Shown: positions 43,410 through 55,751, numbered from the stretch's first letter. The stretch is 64,000 nucleotides of DNA from Cryptomeria japonica (GCF_030272615.1 NC_081405.1:22707772-22771771); one strand, 5' to 3'. The notes: generated by a model from the letters alone, not told the origin. A program made the numbers and translations.

Positions 43410-44220
43410 GAGGACAAGTGTTGGAGCAGTACATGGATGTTTGAAGGTGATTTTCTATGTGCGAAACCTTGGTTCCTCGATTTTGATCTACATTCAAAAA
43501 CATTTAGTACAACATTTGTATGTGTGTGTTTGTCATCTCTTCCTCTACAACTCAAGGAACTTGACTACATATAAGCCATTGGGAATGTCTTAGGGAAGTA
43601 TCACTGTACTTCCAAGGAAACTATTGATTACTAGAATTCTACTTGTGCCCAAATTTGTGTTGAAATGGATTTAGAAAATGGCCTCCCCACAAAAATTTTG
43701 TTGAAGGTGGGTAATAGAAACTAGAGGCAACCAATTGACCATATGAAAATTATCTTTATATGCATGCAGTGTTTCTCAACTCGGATCAATTCACATCCCA
43801 ATGTCAAAATCAACATGTTGTGGGGTATCGATATTTTCTAGCAAACCATCCTAGTGAATTGGGGCTTGACCTCAGCATTATGTTAATCCTCCCAAATCTC
43901 CTCAATATTTGGATCAACTTCATGTACCTTTTGAAGATATTGATAATTGCTCCCTCCTTGAAGAGCTCATCCTTCTACTATAACTACTGCCTGTCTTGAG
44001 ATTGGCTCTGAGGTGGGCTCCCAAATATTGAAAAAGGCACTCATCTTGTTGGACTCCACTCTGCGGAATGCTCTTAGGTTGTTGGATAATTTAGTGTTGA
44101 TGGGTAGTAAGGATGCTAAGAGATGTCATCCAAAATATCGGGGATGGATAGAAGTAAAGAAGAGGAAACAAAATTCTCAGTATCAAGACTAAGGTCCTCC
44201 AAGAAAAAGGAAAATGTAGA
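43410..44220 (+). pseudogene. Remnant of a plant LINE ORF1-type (DUF4283) protein
   Basis: Not an open frame, but one frame yields, across scattered stops, 'FEGDFLCAKPWFLDFDLHSK', 'LPLQLKELDYI', 'AIGNVLGKYHCTS', 'CVEMDLENGLPTKILLKVG' (43440-43730). That is the DUF4283 pattern of plant gag-like LINE proteins: low-level hydrophobic blocks, IGN-LG, then ARI-VE-DL-GLP. A broken zinc-knuckle region ('CMQC') follows near 43766, and 'GWIEVKKRKQ' at about 44145. It probably bound nucleic acid in the LINE particle. The stretch 43131-43409 before it shows nothing I can name. Confidence 0.55.
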
Positions 44221-44239
44221 AACTTGAAAATTTTATAGT

Positions 44240-44756
44240 TCAACCATTAGGGATGGAAGGTAGATTTTAGGAGATTGCAAACATTTTTCTCACACACAAG
44301 TTTTAATATAATAAGTGGCAATAGTAACCATTTAGTTTTGACCTAATATGAGTGTTTTTCATGATGATCCCCAAACGAGGACCCTTTTGGATGCATCCCT
44401 ATTAGAGGGCTCATGTGTTTCTTGCTTTTTTGTATTATTTTATATATAAGGGTGGACCCCATGTCCACAACTTCTTACAAACAAAAAAAATGTATTATAT
44501 ATTAAATTAGGTTACATATATTAATAAATAATATAAAATAAAAAATAATAGAAATTTCTAACAAAATTAATAATACAATATTAACATTAAATTAGGGTTA
44601 TCAATTAATTATAAAATATAATAAAAATATTATTAAAATATAAAATAATATAACAAATATATATTATATGTATTATGTATTATTTATAATATATATTAAA
44701 GATATATATTTATTATATATATTAAATTATATATATATATATATATAATATACAAC
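44240..44756. other. AT-rich gap with TA repeats between two LINE remnants
   Basis: Contains 'tttatatataaggg' at 44440 and a long (AT)n-like stretch at 44490-44750. No coding signal. A LINE would carry its endonuclease and RT here, so this looks like a deletion joint or later expansion. Confidence 0.5.
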
Positions 44757-46164
44757 CATAGATAAGATTACATGGGACATAGCAAATGGAAGCAATGTTA
44801 AATTTTGGAGTGATTCATGGGGCGGTTACCCAACTTTAGATAAGACTAACTTTAATCCCAGAATCAAAGAAGAATTGACCAAGTGTTGGGGAATATACCT
44901 CAAGGACTATGTGAGGTTCCCAAATGGTAATCCAATTTTTGGATGGGAATGGACAAGTGGGAGAGATACGTCTTTATCTAACAGTGAGCTTAGAGAATGG
45001 AAGGAGATATTAAGGGACATACACATAAACATTAAGGAAGGGGATGATAAATTAGTGTGGGCAGGATCAAATATAGGTCAGTATATAGCTAACGAAGGGT
45101 ATGAGGAATTAATTAGAGCAGAAAATTGGAATCATATTGATTTGCCTATACACCTTTGCTAGGACAAGGTCTACCTCCCAAAAGAAGGAATATTTCTTTG
45201 GGCGACAATGCAGAAGAGAATATTAACAACAGAATTGTTCCAAAAAATTGGTTATGCAGGTCCCTCCAAATGTGCAATGTGTGAAGAAGATGAGGAAAAA
45301 GTTTATCATATTTTGTTGAATTGTAAGTTTGCCAGGAAGTGTTAGGAATGGTTAAAGGAAAAGCTTAGTTGGATATCGGCCCTCCCCAACGATCTACTAG
45401 TGCATATGAAAAGTTGGCCAAGTTTGCATAAGAAAAGCCTATATAGAGATCTTTGGAAAATTACACCAGCGGTGTTGGTTTGGGAATTGTGGAAGGAGAG
45501 AAATCGTAGGATATTTAAGGAAAAGAAGATGGAAATAAATCAGATTTACAATAAAATAGAAGCAGTTGTGGTTGAAATAATCAACAACAGATTAAGAAAT
45601 GGAAGTGTCAGAGATTATGTTTTCTCAATTTGGGATGGGGAAATGAGAATGAGATGGTTGGGTTTAATTATTCCACCTCAATATGGCAAGGGGGGTAGTA
45701 ATACCCAAGAACTCGGGAAGAATTGCACATGGACCAAACCAGAGTTTGGATGGTATAAGATGAATTTTGACAGAGCATGCAGGGGTAACCTAGGGACGAC
45801 TGGGATAGGATGCATTATCCATCATTGGGGAGGCAGCAAATGTGCTTCTTTGGCCAAGCCTATTGGGAAAACTATAAATAACATGGCTGAGATGGAGGCT
45901 TTAGCGAAGGGTCTTCTTCTCAGTAGAGCACTAGGTATTAAAAAACTTGCTATAGAAGGAGATTCATTGATAGTTATTAATGCAATTAGAACTAAACAAT
46001 CTCAAAACTAGAGAATTAATACATTACTAGAAAAGGCTATTAATTTAATACGAATGTTTAAGGCGACAATTATAAATCATATTTATAGAGAAGGTAATAC
46101 AGAAGTGGAACGGTTGGCCAATCTGGGTGCAGATGGGAAATATTTACAAAAAATGGGGGATTAA
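44757..46164 (+). pseudogene. C-terminal part of a plant L1-type LINE ORF2: zinc-binding RVT domain and RNase H
   Basis: Reads 'WDIANGSNVKFWSDSWGG' (the usual sequence after RT), then a zf-RVT domain ('GIFLWATMQKRILTTELFQ', 'CAMCEEDEEKVYHILLNC', 45170-45340), then an RNase H of the plant RVT_3 type: 'GWYKMNFDRACRG', 'NNMAEMEALAKGLL', 'IEGDSLIVINAI' (45745-46000), with the catalytic D, E and D visible. Stops at about 45160, 45342 and 46010. Endonuclease and RT are absent. No poly(A) tail is seen at the end; about 150 bases of apparent 3' UTR follow. Confidence 0.82.
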
Positions 46165-46984
46165 ATAGTTAAAATAATTTTTACTAAAAAATTGAACATT
46201 GGTTAAATATCCTTTGTGGACTAGGGTAAGCCCGCCTAGAAGAACTAAATTCATCGTTGGTAATAATCGATGAATCTGGGAGTCAATTTAGTAGTAGCTA
46301 GGCACCCTCTTCTAGTCCTTGGGGATATTTCCATCTTTGAGGAAAGGAGGTAGATTGTATATAGAAATGTGGATTTCCTCTTAAAATGGTTGAGAATTAG
46401 GCATTACCAACAATGCAACTGGTGGCTAGAATATATGCGTCCAAAGGATACGTCGAAAATTCTGATGGAATGGGTTCAGTTTTTGCGACCTGTAGTTATC
46501 CAATGTAATTATTCGCCCATGTTGGATCAAAGATAATAAAGGAGTAGAGAAGGATGCGGCTAGGAGTAGTTCTGGCAAGGGGAAGACAAAGAGGGGCATG
46601 GTTCACCTAACTGACATGGAGGAATAGTTATAAGAAATTTATCTTTTGAGATAAGAACTACGAATAGAATATATTTTTCACTAATTTTAGAGACCACAAT
46701 GATTATATAGTAAGTGTATTCAAAACCTTGAAATATCTATATTCGTATAACCGAAGGTTGGATAAATGTTTTGTTAGACGCAAAAAGTAATCTGAACAAT
46801 TTTCCATTATAGATGATATATACTATTAGAACTGTTAACTTTCCTTTTGGATGTAATCTGGGGCTTTAGACATCTTCACTCTGCATGACTCTTTCCTTTA
46901 CAATCTATGCTTTGTTCCTTTTCTGGTGTTGTCTTGTTTTACTGTATGCATGCTTATAGCTAGAGCGGATTATTGATCTCCTTT
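46165..46984. other. Unassigned sequence between LINE and Copia remnants
   Basis: 820 bases without a gene I can support. The first part is likely LINE 3' UTR. The rest, ending where the Copia similarity begins at 46985, may be host sequence. Confidence 0.4.
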
Positions 46985-48991
46985 AAATGCAATTGCTACA
47001 CTTGCATTCTTATCACCAATTATTTTCTCTTATGAATGATTCAATATGACATATCTAGGTATTACATGTATCGTTTTTGCATCTTCTACATCAAGTTCTT
47101 CATTTTCTTCCTCGTTGTCATCGCTCACTGGTTGAGCATTCAATTTTGCATTTGTCGGATCTTCATTGTTCTGTACTTCTGGTTCAATGATCATACATTT
47201 TTCCTCATTATCATCTTTTTCATGCTCAGATCTGCTAGTACCTTCTGACTATCTAGATAGATCATCTACCTTCACATTAGCACTTTCAATAATTTTCTTA
47301 GTTCTCTTATTGTAACATTTATATGCCTTACTCTTAGAAGAGTAACCAAGAAAAAAATCCTTCATCAGATTTTGCATCAAACTTCTCAATGTAGTTATCT
47401 CTCTTAATAAAACATTGACTTCCAAAGATTTTGAAATAACTTACACAGGGTGTTTTTCCGTACCATAGCTCATAGGGTGTCTTGTTGTTACCTCTCTTTA
47501 TCAGTACCCGGTTTAAAGTGTATACAACAGTACTGACTGCTTCTCTCCAAAATATTTTGGATACATCACCCTGTAATAACATGGTTCTTGTAGCTTCAAC
47601 TATTTCCCTATTCATCCTTTCTGCTATGTCATTTTGTTGTGGTGTCCTCAGAGAAAACATCTGTCTCTTTATACCCTATTCATCACAATACTTAACAAAT
47701 TCATCAGATGTGAATTCACCTCCCTGGTTTGATCTTAAACATTTCAAATTCTTACCAGTCTCATTTTCAACTAGAGCTTTAAATGATTTAAATTTACTAA
47801 ATGCTTCTGATTTCTCCTTCAAAAATGTTACCCACATCATTTTAGAATAGTCATCAGTGAAAAGCATGAAATACCTATCACCATAATAACTCTTTGTTCT
47901 CATAGGGCCACAGAGATCAATATGTACCAATTCTAAAATATTCTCAGAAGTACAATTCTTGCTCTTGAAATAAATAGAGGTCATCTTACCGATTTGACAA
48001 TCTTTGCATATCACATTATCCGATTTGACAATTTGTGGCAATCCTCTTATAGCACTTGACTTACTTTAACCAAATTATCAAAATTAACATGACAATATCT
48101 TTTATGCCACAACCAACTATCTTCCATTCTTGCAACCAGACAATTATTAACATTATTATTCAAATGGAATAAGTTACCTCTAGTTTTCTTCCCAGTAGAA
48201 ATCAGTTCACCATTACCTCCAAGAATTCTGCAAACTCCACTTTTAAACTCAAGCAAATAACCTTTATCATTGAGCTGACCAACACTTAAAAGATTATGCT
48301 TTAGACCTTCAACCCAAAACACATCATCAACATTACTCTTCCCATTTAGAGAGATAGAACCTTTACCTTTCACCATGCAGGGAGAGTTATTTCCAAATCT
48401 AACAACACCTCCATCGAATTCATTAAGGGTTATGAACTTACTTTTGCCTCTGGTTATGTGGTGTGAGCAGCCACTATCTATAATCCACTCATCACTATTA
48501 TCCATATGAGATACTAGTTCCCTTTCATCTGATAGTTCCTCCTTCACGACTACAAACACAATTTCTTCATTGTCATCTTCATCTTCAGACTCCTCATTAG
48601 TCACTCCTTCATCTACTGCAACATAACAATGTTTCTTTTCCTTTCCTTTGAATCTACTAAACTTTTCTTTCTTATCAGTGTTAGGGCAATTAGCAGCAAT
48701 ATGACCAATTTTACTACAAGAGAAACACTTCAAAGGTAGCTTTTCTTTATACTTACCAGTACCTCTTGGAAATATTTTTGCTAATAGTGCCTCAAGTTCC
48801 ATCACTTGATCTTCATTGTCTTCATTTCCCTGGTAACTTCCATCACTTGTCCTAAACTCATTACTTTGACATATATCTTTTCCTTTTCTAGCAGATGAAC
48901 TAGTAACAGAATCTTTTAAAGAAAATTCAGTAGATTTTGTCACACTATTGTCAAAACTATTTAACTCAAAAGTTGTAAGCTTACCAATCAA
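46985..48991 (-). pseudogene. Cop gag end, protease and integrase
   Basis: CCHC knuckle ('CFSCSKIGHIAANC', near 48740-48700), protease active site 'WIIDSGCSHHITRG' near 48490 (D-S-G intact), GAG-pre-integrase 'LWHKRYCHVNFDNL' near 48110, zinc C-x2-C 'CKDCQIGKM', integrase core 'HIDLCGPM' near 47930, 'LRSNQGGEFTS' near 47720 (normally R-S-D-N-G-G-E-F; catalytic D changed to N), and 'AERMNREIVEATRTMLL' with the E. Then 'FGSQCFIKRDN' and an acidic linker. The frame changes near 48045, 47670 and 47335. No RT follows. Confidence 0.88.
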
Positions 48992-49600
48992 TGAATCAAC
49001 AGTTACCTTATCCTTTGAAATAGATCAAGTTCTTAGATTACAGATACTCTTATAGCATACTAAGGTTGAAGAGTTCTAAGCATCTTACTTACTATTGCAT
49101 CATCATCTATTTTACCTCTAGCACTCTTTATGCCACCAACAACTTCTTTGATTCTCTGACCATAATGTGCAATATTTTCTCCTTCAAGCATTCTCATGTC
49201 ATCAAACTTTCCTCTCAAGCTTTCCTCTTTGGCTCTTTGTACATGCTTATCTCCTTCATAGATTGTATCTAGTTTTTCCCATACCTCCTATGCAGTTTCC
49301 ATTCCTTGAACATCAATATATTTTGAATCAGATAAGGTACTTGCAATAGCTTCTAAGGATTGCATGTTCTCTTGCTGCGCTTTGAGTTCATCCAGTGTCA
49401 AGGGAGTAGTAGTAGGAGCAACATATCTTGTTTCAACTTGCTTCCAATATTATGCACCAAGACCTTTGATGTAGATCTTCATTTTGTCTTTCTAGATCTT
49501 GTAGTTATCCTTGTTGAACTTGGGACCCTCTTTCTTCATCATCTTGACTTCCTCAAAATCTTTCCCTCAAGCGGTTACACTTTCTGCACACAGAGGACCA
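48992..49600 (-). pseudogene. gag: Cop gag
   Basis: No single long ORF remains, but minus-strand translation gives recognisable Copia gag blocks: 'DKMKIYIKGLGA' near 49470, 'EVWEKLDTIYEGDKHVQRAK' near 49260, 'LRGKFDDMRMLEGENIAHY' near 49200, 'VVGGIKSARGKIDDDAIVSK' near 49120. Stops near 49450, 49295 and 49030. This is the UBN2-type capsid region that precedes the knuckle at 48740. Confidence 0.7.
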
Positions 49601-49602
49601 AA

Positions 49603-49614
49603 GCTCTTATACCA
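49603..49614 (-). promoter_or_regulatory. Primer binding site of Cop
   Basis: The minus strand reads TGGTATAAGAGC, one mismatch from the initiator Met tRNA complement TGGTATCAGAGC, two bases from the LTR, as in NA-1 and NA-2. Confidence 0.85.
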
Positions 49615-49616
49615 AT

Positions 49617-51272
49617 TGTTAATCCTATGAGGATTTGGTTAATACTGAGAGGGGGGGTGAATTAGAATTAAGACCAATTAAAACTTTAACTCAAAAAATT
49701 TTTATCTTAGATCTGAAACCATTTAACAAATGTCTCAACTTCTTTAATCAGATCTAATAACCTCTTTATCAGATTTTCTTAAAACATTAATCAAATCATT
49801 TACTAATACTTTCACCACCAAAGCAATCATATAAACTTGATCATTCACCAACTCATTAACCTTATCAATTAGATCAATAAATATCTCAAACAACTTCTTA
49901 TCAGTACATGTAACCTATGATAAACTTCTACTAAAACAACATAACCGGTGTCTCAGAAATAATTCATGAAATGAAACATAAAAAATAACATCACATGAAA
50001 AACATTCCACAAATGAACACCATAGGTTTTTGACGTGGAAACCCAAATAGGGAAAAACCACGGTGGGATTTGGCACCCACAAATATTTGTACTCTTTTGA
50101 AGTAAGTCATGTTAGGAGCTTAGCCCTGTTAGGAGCTTACAATACACCCGATTAGGAGCAGACCTTGTTAGGAGTCACCCGGTTAGGGGATTTGCCTAGC
50201 AGCCTGGTTAGGAGCTTGATGATCTATTAGGATCAACCTTGTGAGAGGATTTAACACTCTTTTGAGAGCTTCCTTGTTAGGGGACTTAAATTTTTAAGGT
50301 ATGTTAGGACCTACCCGGTTAAGGGATTTAACCTATTGCAACTGTTAGAGAACAACAGTAAGAAAATGATCTGTTTACTTGCACTTCTCCGCTTGCTTGA
50401 TCAGATCCAGTTATGCTCAACACTCTACAACTCTTAGGCAAATCTCACACTTCACTTGGACAGCTTAACACATTCTCTAAGACCACCGACACAATAAACA
50501 TCAACTGTGTCATCCTAAATAGTCATCTCAACTAGGTCGGCCACAAAACCCTAATTACTTCTTGAATTTACAATTCAGATCACAAGAGATCATCATAGAT
50601 CATTATACAGATCATTACAATAAATTAAAATGCAATATCAACCATTGGTTGATCATAACCCAGCATGGAAATCCGATTTGTATCCTCAAAACACTCTACT
50701 AAGTGTTTCGTTGATTCCCAAGAAATTCTTCCTTGAATCGTACCAAAACAATAATCTTTCACGTGGGTTGTGTCATGTTATCAAATTTATGTAGACTTGT
50801 CATCGATCACCGTCATAACAGAAATCATTACCGGTTTGATGATTTCTTCACCGGTCTTAAACCCTACTAAAACCTTAGCAAAACTTCATCAGAAATTTGA
50901 AACACGCCTTCTGTTAATCTCCACAAGTTCCAGTTTTGGATAGATACACCTTTCCATGATACAAGTTCACCATCCAAACCTCAAATCACCAAACATTACC
51001 GATCGCCCGATTCAAGAAAAACATTTCAGTTTTACCGATTAAAGTCCTATTTCACAGACTTTAGTTCTTTGTTGGTAAACCCTATCTTTCGGTAAACCAA
51101 ATCACTTAGATGACAAACCAAACATCAAAAAACATTAGTTGCCATCAATGACAACACAAATAACTGATCATGACATCTAACCACAAAATCTCAGTCTTCT
51201 ATCCTCTACTAGTGCAGTCATTAGACTTCAACTGCATCACCTCATCTGCATGAGTTATCCCAAATGCCAACA
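49617..51272 (-). repeat. 5' LTR of Cop (about 1656 bp)
   Basis: On the minus strand it begins TGTTGGCATTTGGG (51272) and ends next to the primer site (49617). 50100-50350 has several 'gttaggag' and 'cccggttagg' repeats, also seen weakly in the NA-2 LTR. Confidence 0.82.
49642..50080 (-). other. Three RNA hairpins in the Cop LTR
   Basis: H1: ATACTGA (49642-49648) with TTAGAAT (49662-49668) around a G tract; one mismatch and one G-U. H2: CGTGG (50034-50038) with CCACG (50058-50062). H3: GTGGG (50063-50067) with CCCAC (50076-50080). Same order as in NA-1 and NA-2. Confidence 0.58.
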
Positions 51273-52619
51273 TCCTTGGTGTAGTGGAAACATGATACTA
51301 TAACACTTAATAAAATCTCCCCATTAACAGCAGGACTCTACATTGCTTGAAACTCAGAACTCTTCTCGGTTCGCAATAATGTTTTGAATGATCTGGATAA
51401 GAAAATTGTGTAATGGGTACCATATAAATCATAAGCTGGTTGATTTATATTTGGTATTACATGGTTTCTTAATATGCCAACCCCAATTTATACTTAATCA
51501 TGTTTCACACTTAAGGGATGGTTAATATGATGAAAACATTATGTTTGAAAATTAACATATCTCTTGTATCCGATTTGGCAGATTTTTTATGTCTTACATG
51601 CAGCCTAATGCAATTTGGAGTTTTGTTTTAGTTTCCTATGTTATTGCAGATGGCAACCAAGTGGACCATATCAGTCAGGTTCAACTTGGCAGAAGGAAGA
51701 TATCACCATTTTGAACCAATTCTAGTAGCAGGGGATACAATTTGTAGAAATTTGTAATATTAATGGCCAAGATTACATTATGGGACAAATGTATAATTTT
51801 TATAACAATGTATACCTCCTGGTAGGTAAGGATTAAGAAAATGTAATACTGGTAGATCCAGTTCTCTCTGTAAACCTGCAAATGACGGGATCAAAATGAA
51901 TATTTCTTTGTTTTCTTACAGGGCTAGACAGGAGGTTTTCTTTACCTGGCTTTGTCCTCCTGTGCCCCTAGTGAGTCGGGTTGTATCAGGTTTATAATAT
52001 CAATAAAATATTTGGCTACGACCCTTTATTGAGCAAAAATAAATAAAAAATATGCAATCATAATAAATCTACATATTTATTATTATTAAAATAATAAATA
52101 CTAGACTACAGTTAAAAAATAAAATAATATAAATTGTTTATAGTTCATAATCAAATTTCCCATCAGGTAGAAGTTATGAACCAATTAGATTGAAGAAAAT
52201 TAAATTTTCAATAATTAATGTTTTGTTAAAAACTTTACATCTATACTTATAGTCAACATTTTTTTTATTTTTTTTTAAAATCTATGAAAAAAATTGATTG
52301 ATTTGTTAGAAAGGTTAATAACAAGTTACAAGCGACCCATTGCCCATAGTTCTATAGGAGGAACTAACTAGCATACCTATATTTTATAAATAAAATTCAT
52401 GTATGTTGAGAGATATCAATTTAAAAAATCTTTAGCATTCATAAATATAAACAAATGACAAGATTTACTATTTAAAATAATTAAAACAAATATAAGGACC
52501 ATATTACTTTGATCAATTCATAAGACATTGAAACATTATTTACAAGATAGATATACATGCAAGAAATTGAATTTAATAAAACCTACAACTTAGCAATAGA
52601 TTTTTTCTAACATTGCTTT
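51273..52619. other. Unassigned sequence between Cop and NA-2
   Basis: 1.35 kb, AT-rich towards 52100-52600. No ORF with family resemblance, RNA gene or clear repeat. Probably host intergenic or strongly decayed transposon sequence. Confidence 0.4.
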
Positions 52620-53786
52620 TGATGAATACTAAGAGGGGAGGGTGAATTAGTATGCCAAAAATTACTGTACTTAAACACTTTACTAGACTACCAGTAAACC
52701 AGTAAAACAGTTTAGCAGACAAACCAATTAGCACACATGCAAACCAAATAGCAAATAATGCATTCACCCATAGAAGCACAAACACCATAACACGAGAGAT
52801 TTTGACGTGGAAACCCAAATGGGAAAAACCACGGTGAGATGAAACTCACAAGTAACTATCTGCAGAATAGGAACCAGACTGGTTAAGGTCATACAATGTT
52901 CTTTACCAGAACAGATCCTGTTAGGAATCTCAATCTCTGTTAGGAGATAAGTCCGATTAAAGACTACCTTGCTAGAGGATTTTAGATCCATAGATGTGAA
53001 CCACCTTGTTAGAGGATTTACAAAAGGCTTTTGGGCCTACCCAGTTAAGGGCTTCAGACTTGTCGAAGATGTGAGTAATCAACAAGTGAGTGATCTAGTA
53101 AATAGCACAAATTGCTTGGTTAGACCCTTGATAGCTCATTCCTAATGCATTCCAGGATTACTTCAGCCTTCAACACATTCACTCTCTGCCTCTTCTCGCA
53201 GACTTGGACTTTTTTTTTTATCGTCACACTCACAAAAACTCTTCTACCACCTTAAACCCTAGCAACAACATAAAACCCTAGACATGATGTCCTTATCAAG
53301 GAATCTGATTTCATGTCGGTCCAATAGGATTACATTACAATTTCCTAGGTTCAATGCATCTAGACATATTCTGTAACATGACACAAAAAGCACCGTTAAA
53401 GTGTCGGCACCGCCAAACAATTGGTGGAAGGTAACTCATCACAAAATGTCGGTTGGTAACTCATCACAGAGTATTACCGGTTCATACAAAATACCGGTTA
53501 AAGCAAAAATACCAGTTGCTGGTTTGACAATAATGAAGACTGGGATATATGAGTTGTGTCACTTCATTCCTTCGTACTGCTTGAGATCCTCGAACCGCTT
53601 GGGGTCTTCATACTGCTTCAGATCGGTAAACACTTTCTGCAAAACACCGATAGTCTAAAGACTATAATACATCATACCGGTTGGAACAAATACCGGTTGA
53701 GCTTTAACTCATACATACAAAGAGTGATCTCAAATCAAGTGTGTGTCCATCAATGACAATCACAGCATTAATCATCAAAAATGCCA
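52620..53786 (-). repeat. 3' LTR of NA-2 (about 1167 bp)
   Basis: Aligns with 59151-60331 along its whole length. The terminal TGT of the minus-strand start is altered here (ATGGCATTTTTGATG instead of TGTTGGCATTTTTG). Covers short 'ccggtt' words near 53480-53700 that are partly changed to 'caatt' or 'tggtt'. Confidence 0.9.
52626..52849 (-). other. Three RNA hairpins in the NA-2 LTR
   Basis: H1: ATACTAA (52626-52632) with TTAGTAT (52647-52653). H2: CGTGG (52806-52810) with CCACG (52829-52833). H3: GTGAG (52834-52838) with CTCAC (52845-52849). Equivalent copies are in the 5' LTR from 59157; there H2 has lost one pair (CATGG) by a CpG change. Confidence 0.6.
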
Positions 53787-53787
53787 T

Positions 53788-54010
53788 TAATCTCCCCCTT
53801 TGGCATTCATGGCAACACTTAGGCAAAATTTTGACATCTAAGTGTTTTACAACAAAAATATGCCATAATCAAAATTACTCACCCTAAGCATATACACTAT
53901 CCCTTTTGCAAAAAATACAATGTATACTACTCCTTAACAGAAATAACATTAAAGTATACATCAAAACATTCAAAATTTATACTTCTCCCCCTTTGCCAAC
54001 AATGACAAAA
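53788..54010 (-). promoter_or_regulatory. Polypurine tract of NA-2 and a second copy 190 nt upstream
   Basis: On the minus strand 'gccaaagggggagatta' adjoins the 3' LTR and would prime plus-strand synthesis. A near copy, 'ggcaaagggggagaagt', lies at about 53982-53999. The interval and the stretch to 54258 are non-coding. Confidence 0.65.
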
Positions 54011-54258
54011 AAAAAATTACAGACCAACCCCTATTTCATTAGTATTAAAAGAATAAGTGTTTATGATAGTAAAGAATAAAACTTGTCAAAAACTGATTTG
54101 AAGTCCTGCAAAAATTGCTTCATGGATAAGGACCATGAGTCAAGTAGGGAGGTAGCCACCTCTTTCTCTGTCTTCATCTAGGAGACTTGTTCTTCCATGG
54201 CATCTATCATGCTCATCTCTTGAGTGACCGTTAGGGCATCAAGATTTAGATAGCACTT

Positions 54259-55662
54259 CTAGAGAATTTGCAATCTTGGCAGTAGGACCAGTTGAAGTTC
54301 CTGCAAATTTCGTGTCTGGTTGCTTATCTCTGCCTCTAGTTGAGCAGATTGCAGTTGAAGTCGGTGAATAGTTTGACCATATGTGGAAAAGCAATCATAT
54401 GGCATCTTGAAGGTGCTAATAAATGACTGCATATCAAATTGCAGTTTGTTCTTCTGAATGAGCACATCATCACAGAATAAATGAGGTTGGCAAATCTTGC
54501 TGAGTAGAAGATTGCCCTCATTCATTGCATCTCTAATGGCCTTTTGTGGCTTCTGGAGATCAAATTGGAGCTCTGTTAGCTTTTTCACCAGGGCAGTGTC
54601 CAGGGCCTTTTGATGTGCCTTCTTGGCATTTGCTTCTGCGACCTCTTCCAGGCTTTGTACCTGATCTTCTACAACTGAGCATAGGAGCTTCAATTGAGCA
54701 AGTGAGGAATCGATACTGGGAAGGTTCGTACCGGGTATCAAACTGGTAAGTGTTCCCACCGCAGTTTGGATAACATCTTCCTCCTTTTTCCTCCTTAGAG
54801 CGTCCAATCACTCTTGAGCAAGCTTAATGCTCTGCAACAACTCCGATTCATTTGCAGACTGGAGATCAATAGGAGTGGTAATTATAGCCGGTTTGGCCTG
54901 ACTACCAGTTGCCATTGGAGTCTCCACCTGTGTGCTCTTTTCTACTGCTTCCTTGTCCTTGTCTTTTTGCTGGTCTTCTTGAGCCTTCCTCTGCTCCTCT
55001 TCTTCTTTCTTTCTTTTATCTTCTTCTTGTTTCTTCTCTTCATCTTTTCGCTTCTTCTCTTCTTCATCCTTCTTCTTCTCTTCTTCCTTCTTCCTCTTTT
55101 CCTCTTCCTGTTTCTTCTCTTCCTCTTTCCGCTTCTCCTCTTCTTTCTTTTCCTCTTCCTCCTTCTTCCTCTCTTCCTCTTGTTTCTTTTTTTCCTCTTC
55201 TTTTCTCTTCTTCTCCTCTTCTTTTCTTTTATGCTCCTCTTCTTTTCTTTTATCCTCTTCCTCTTTCTTCTTTTTCTCCTCTTTTCTCTTATCCGCTTCC
55301 TCTTTCATCTTTTCCTCTTCTTTTCTCTTATCCTCTTCATCTGCTTGTTTCTTCTTTTCAGCTTCTTGTTGCTTCTTTTCTTCTTCTACCTTCTTTTCAT
55401 GTCCTGTTCCTTCTGATGGTGCATCCTGAGTAACATTTTCACCATCTAAGGCGTCTACATCAATGGGGTCCATTTGTTCTGTGACTGGTTCTTCTTCACT
55501 TTCATACACTACATCCGGTTTGCCAGTTTTCGGTTCTCGCTCATCTTTTCTGTTGGCTTCAACCACTTGATGCACCTTAAGAGCTTCTTGAGCATGAGTA
55601 TGTGTATCCTTGATCACTTCTTGACCCTTTCCTTCTAATAACAGGAGTCTTCTTCTTCTCAT
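54259..55662 (-). pseudogene. NA-2 ORF2, C-terminal part: K/E-rich coiled coil and tail domain
   Basis: From 55662 a short linker with 'EPVTEQMDPIDVDALDG' leads into about 120 residues of almost pure K/E repeats with R, D and Q (55420-54960), predicted to be one long charged helix. After an in-frame TGA at 54808-54810 the same frame continues for 180 residues with leucine heptads ('LQFDMQSFISTF', 'LQSAQLEAEISNQTRNLQEL') to the stop at 54259. The K/E block makes a striking T/C-rich stretch on +. Function unknown; such helices may serve assembly. The NA-1 equivalent lies outside the window. Confidence 0.6.
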
Positions 55663-55751
55663 GAAGAAGAGAACTTTTTATTTATTCATAACTTCGAAAA
55701 GTTCTGAGATACATCAGGAAAATGTTGAGAAAATATTTTCTCCCTCATTTC

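Larger units (their letters stand above)
46985..51272 (-). mobile_element. Cop: Copia element truncated before reverse transcriptase
   Basis: Read right to left: 5' LTR (51272-49617), primer site, gag, protease, integrase, then 'HS.EKIIGDKNASV', the linker that in Copia leads into RT. Similarity stops at 46985, so RT, RNase H and the 3' LTR are gone. The order protease-integrase before RT is diagnostic of Copia. Confidence 0.88.

Noticed and set aside
46165-46984. Host gene fragment between LINE and Cop
   Set aside because: No open frame, splice pattern or recognisable domain over the 820 bases.
54814-55433. Long plus-strand ORFs rich in L, F, S and P
   Set aside because: They are the reverse of the K/E-rich coil of NA-2 ORF2; composition is explained by that strand bias.
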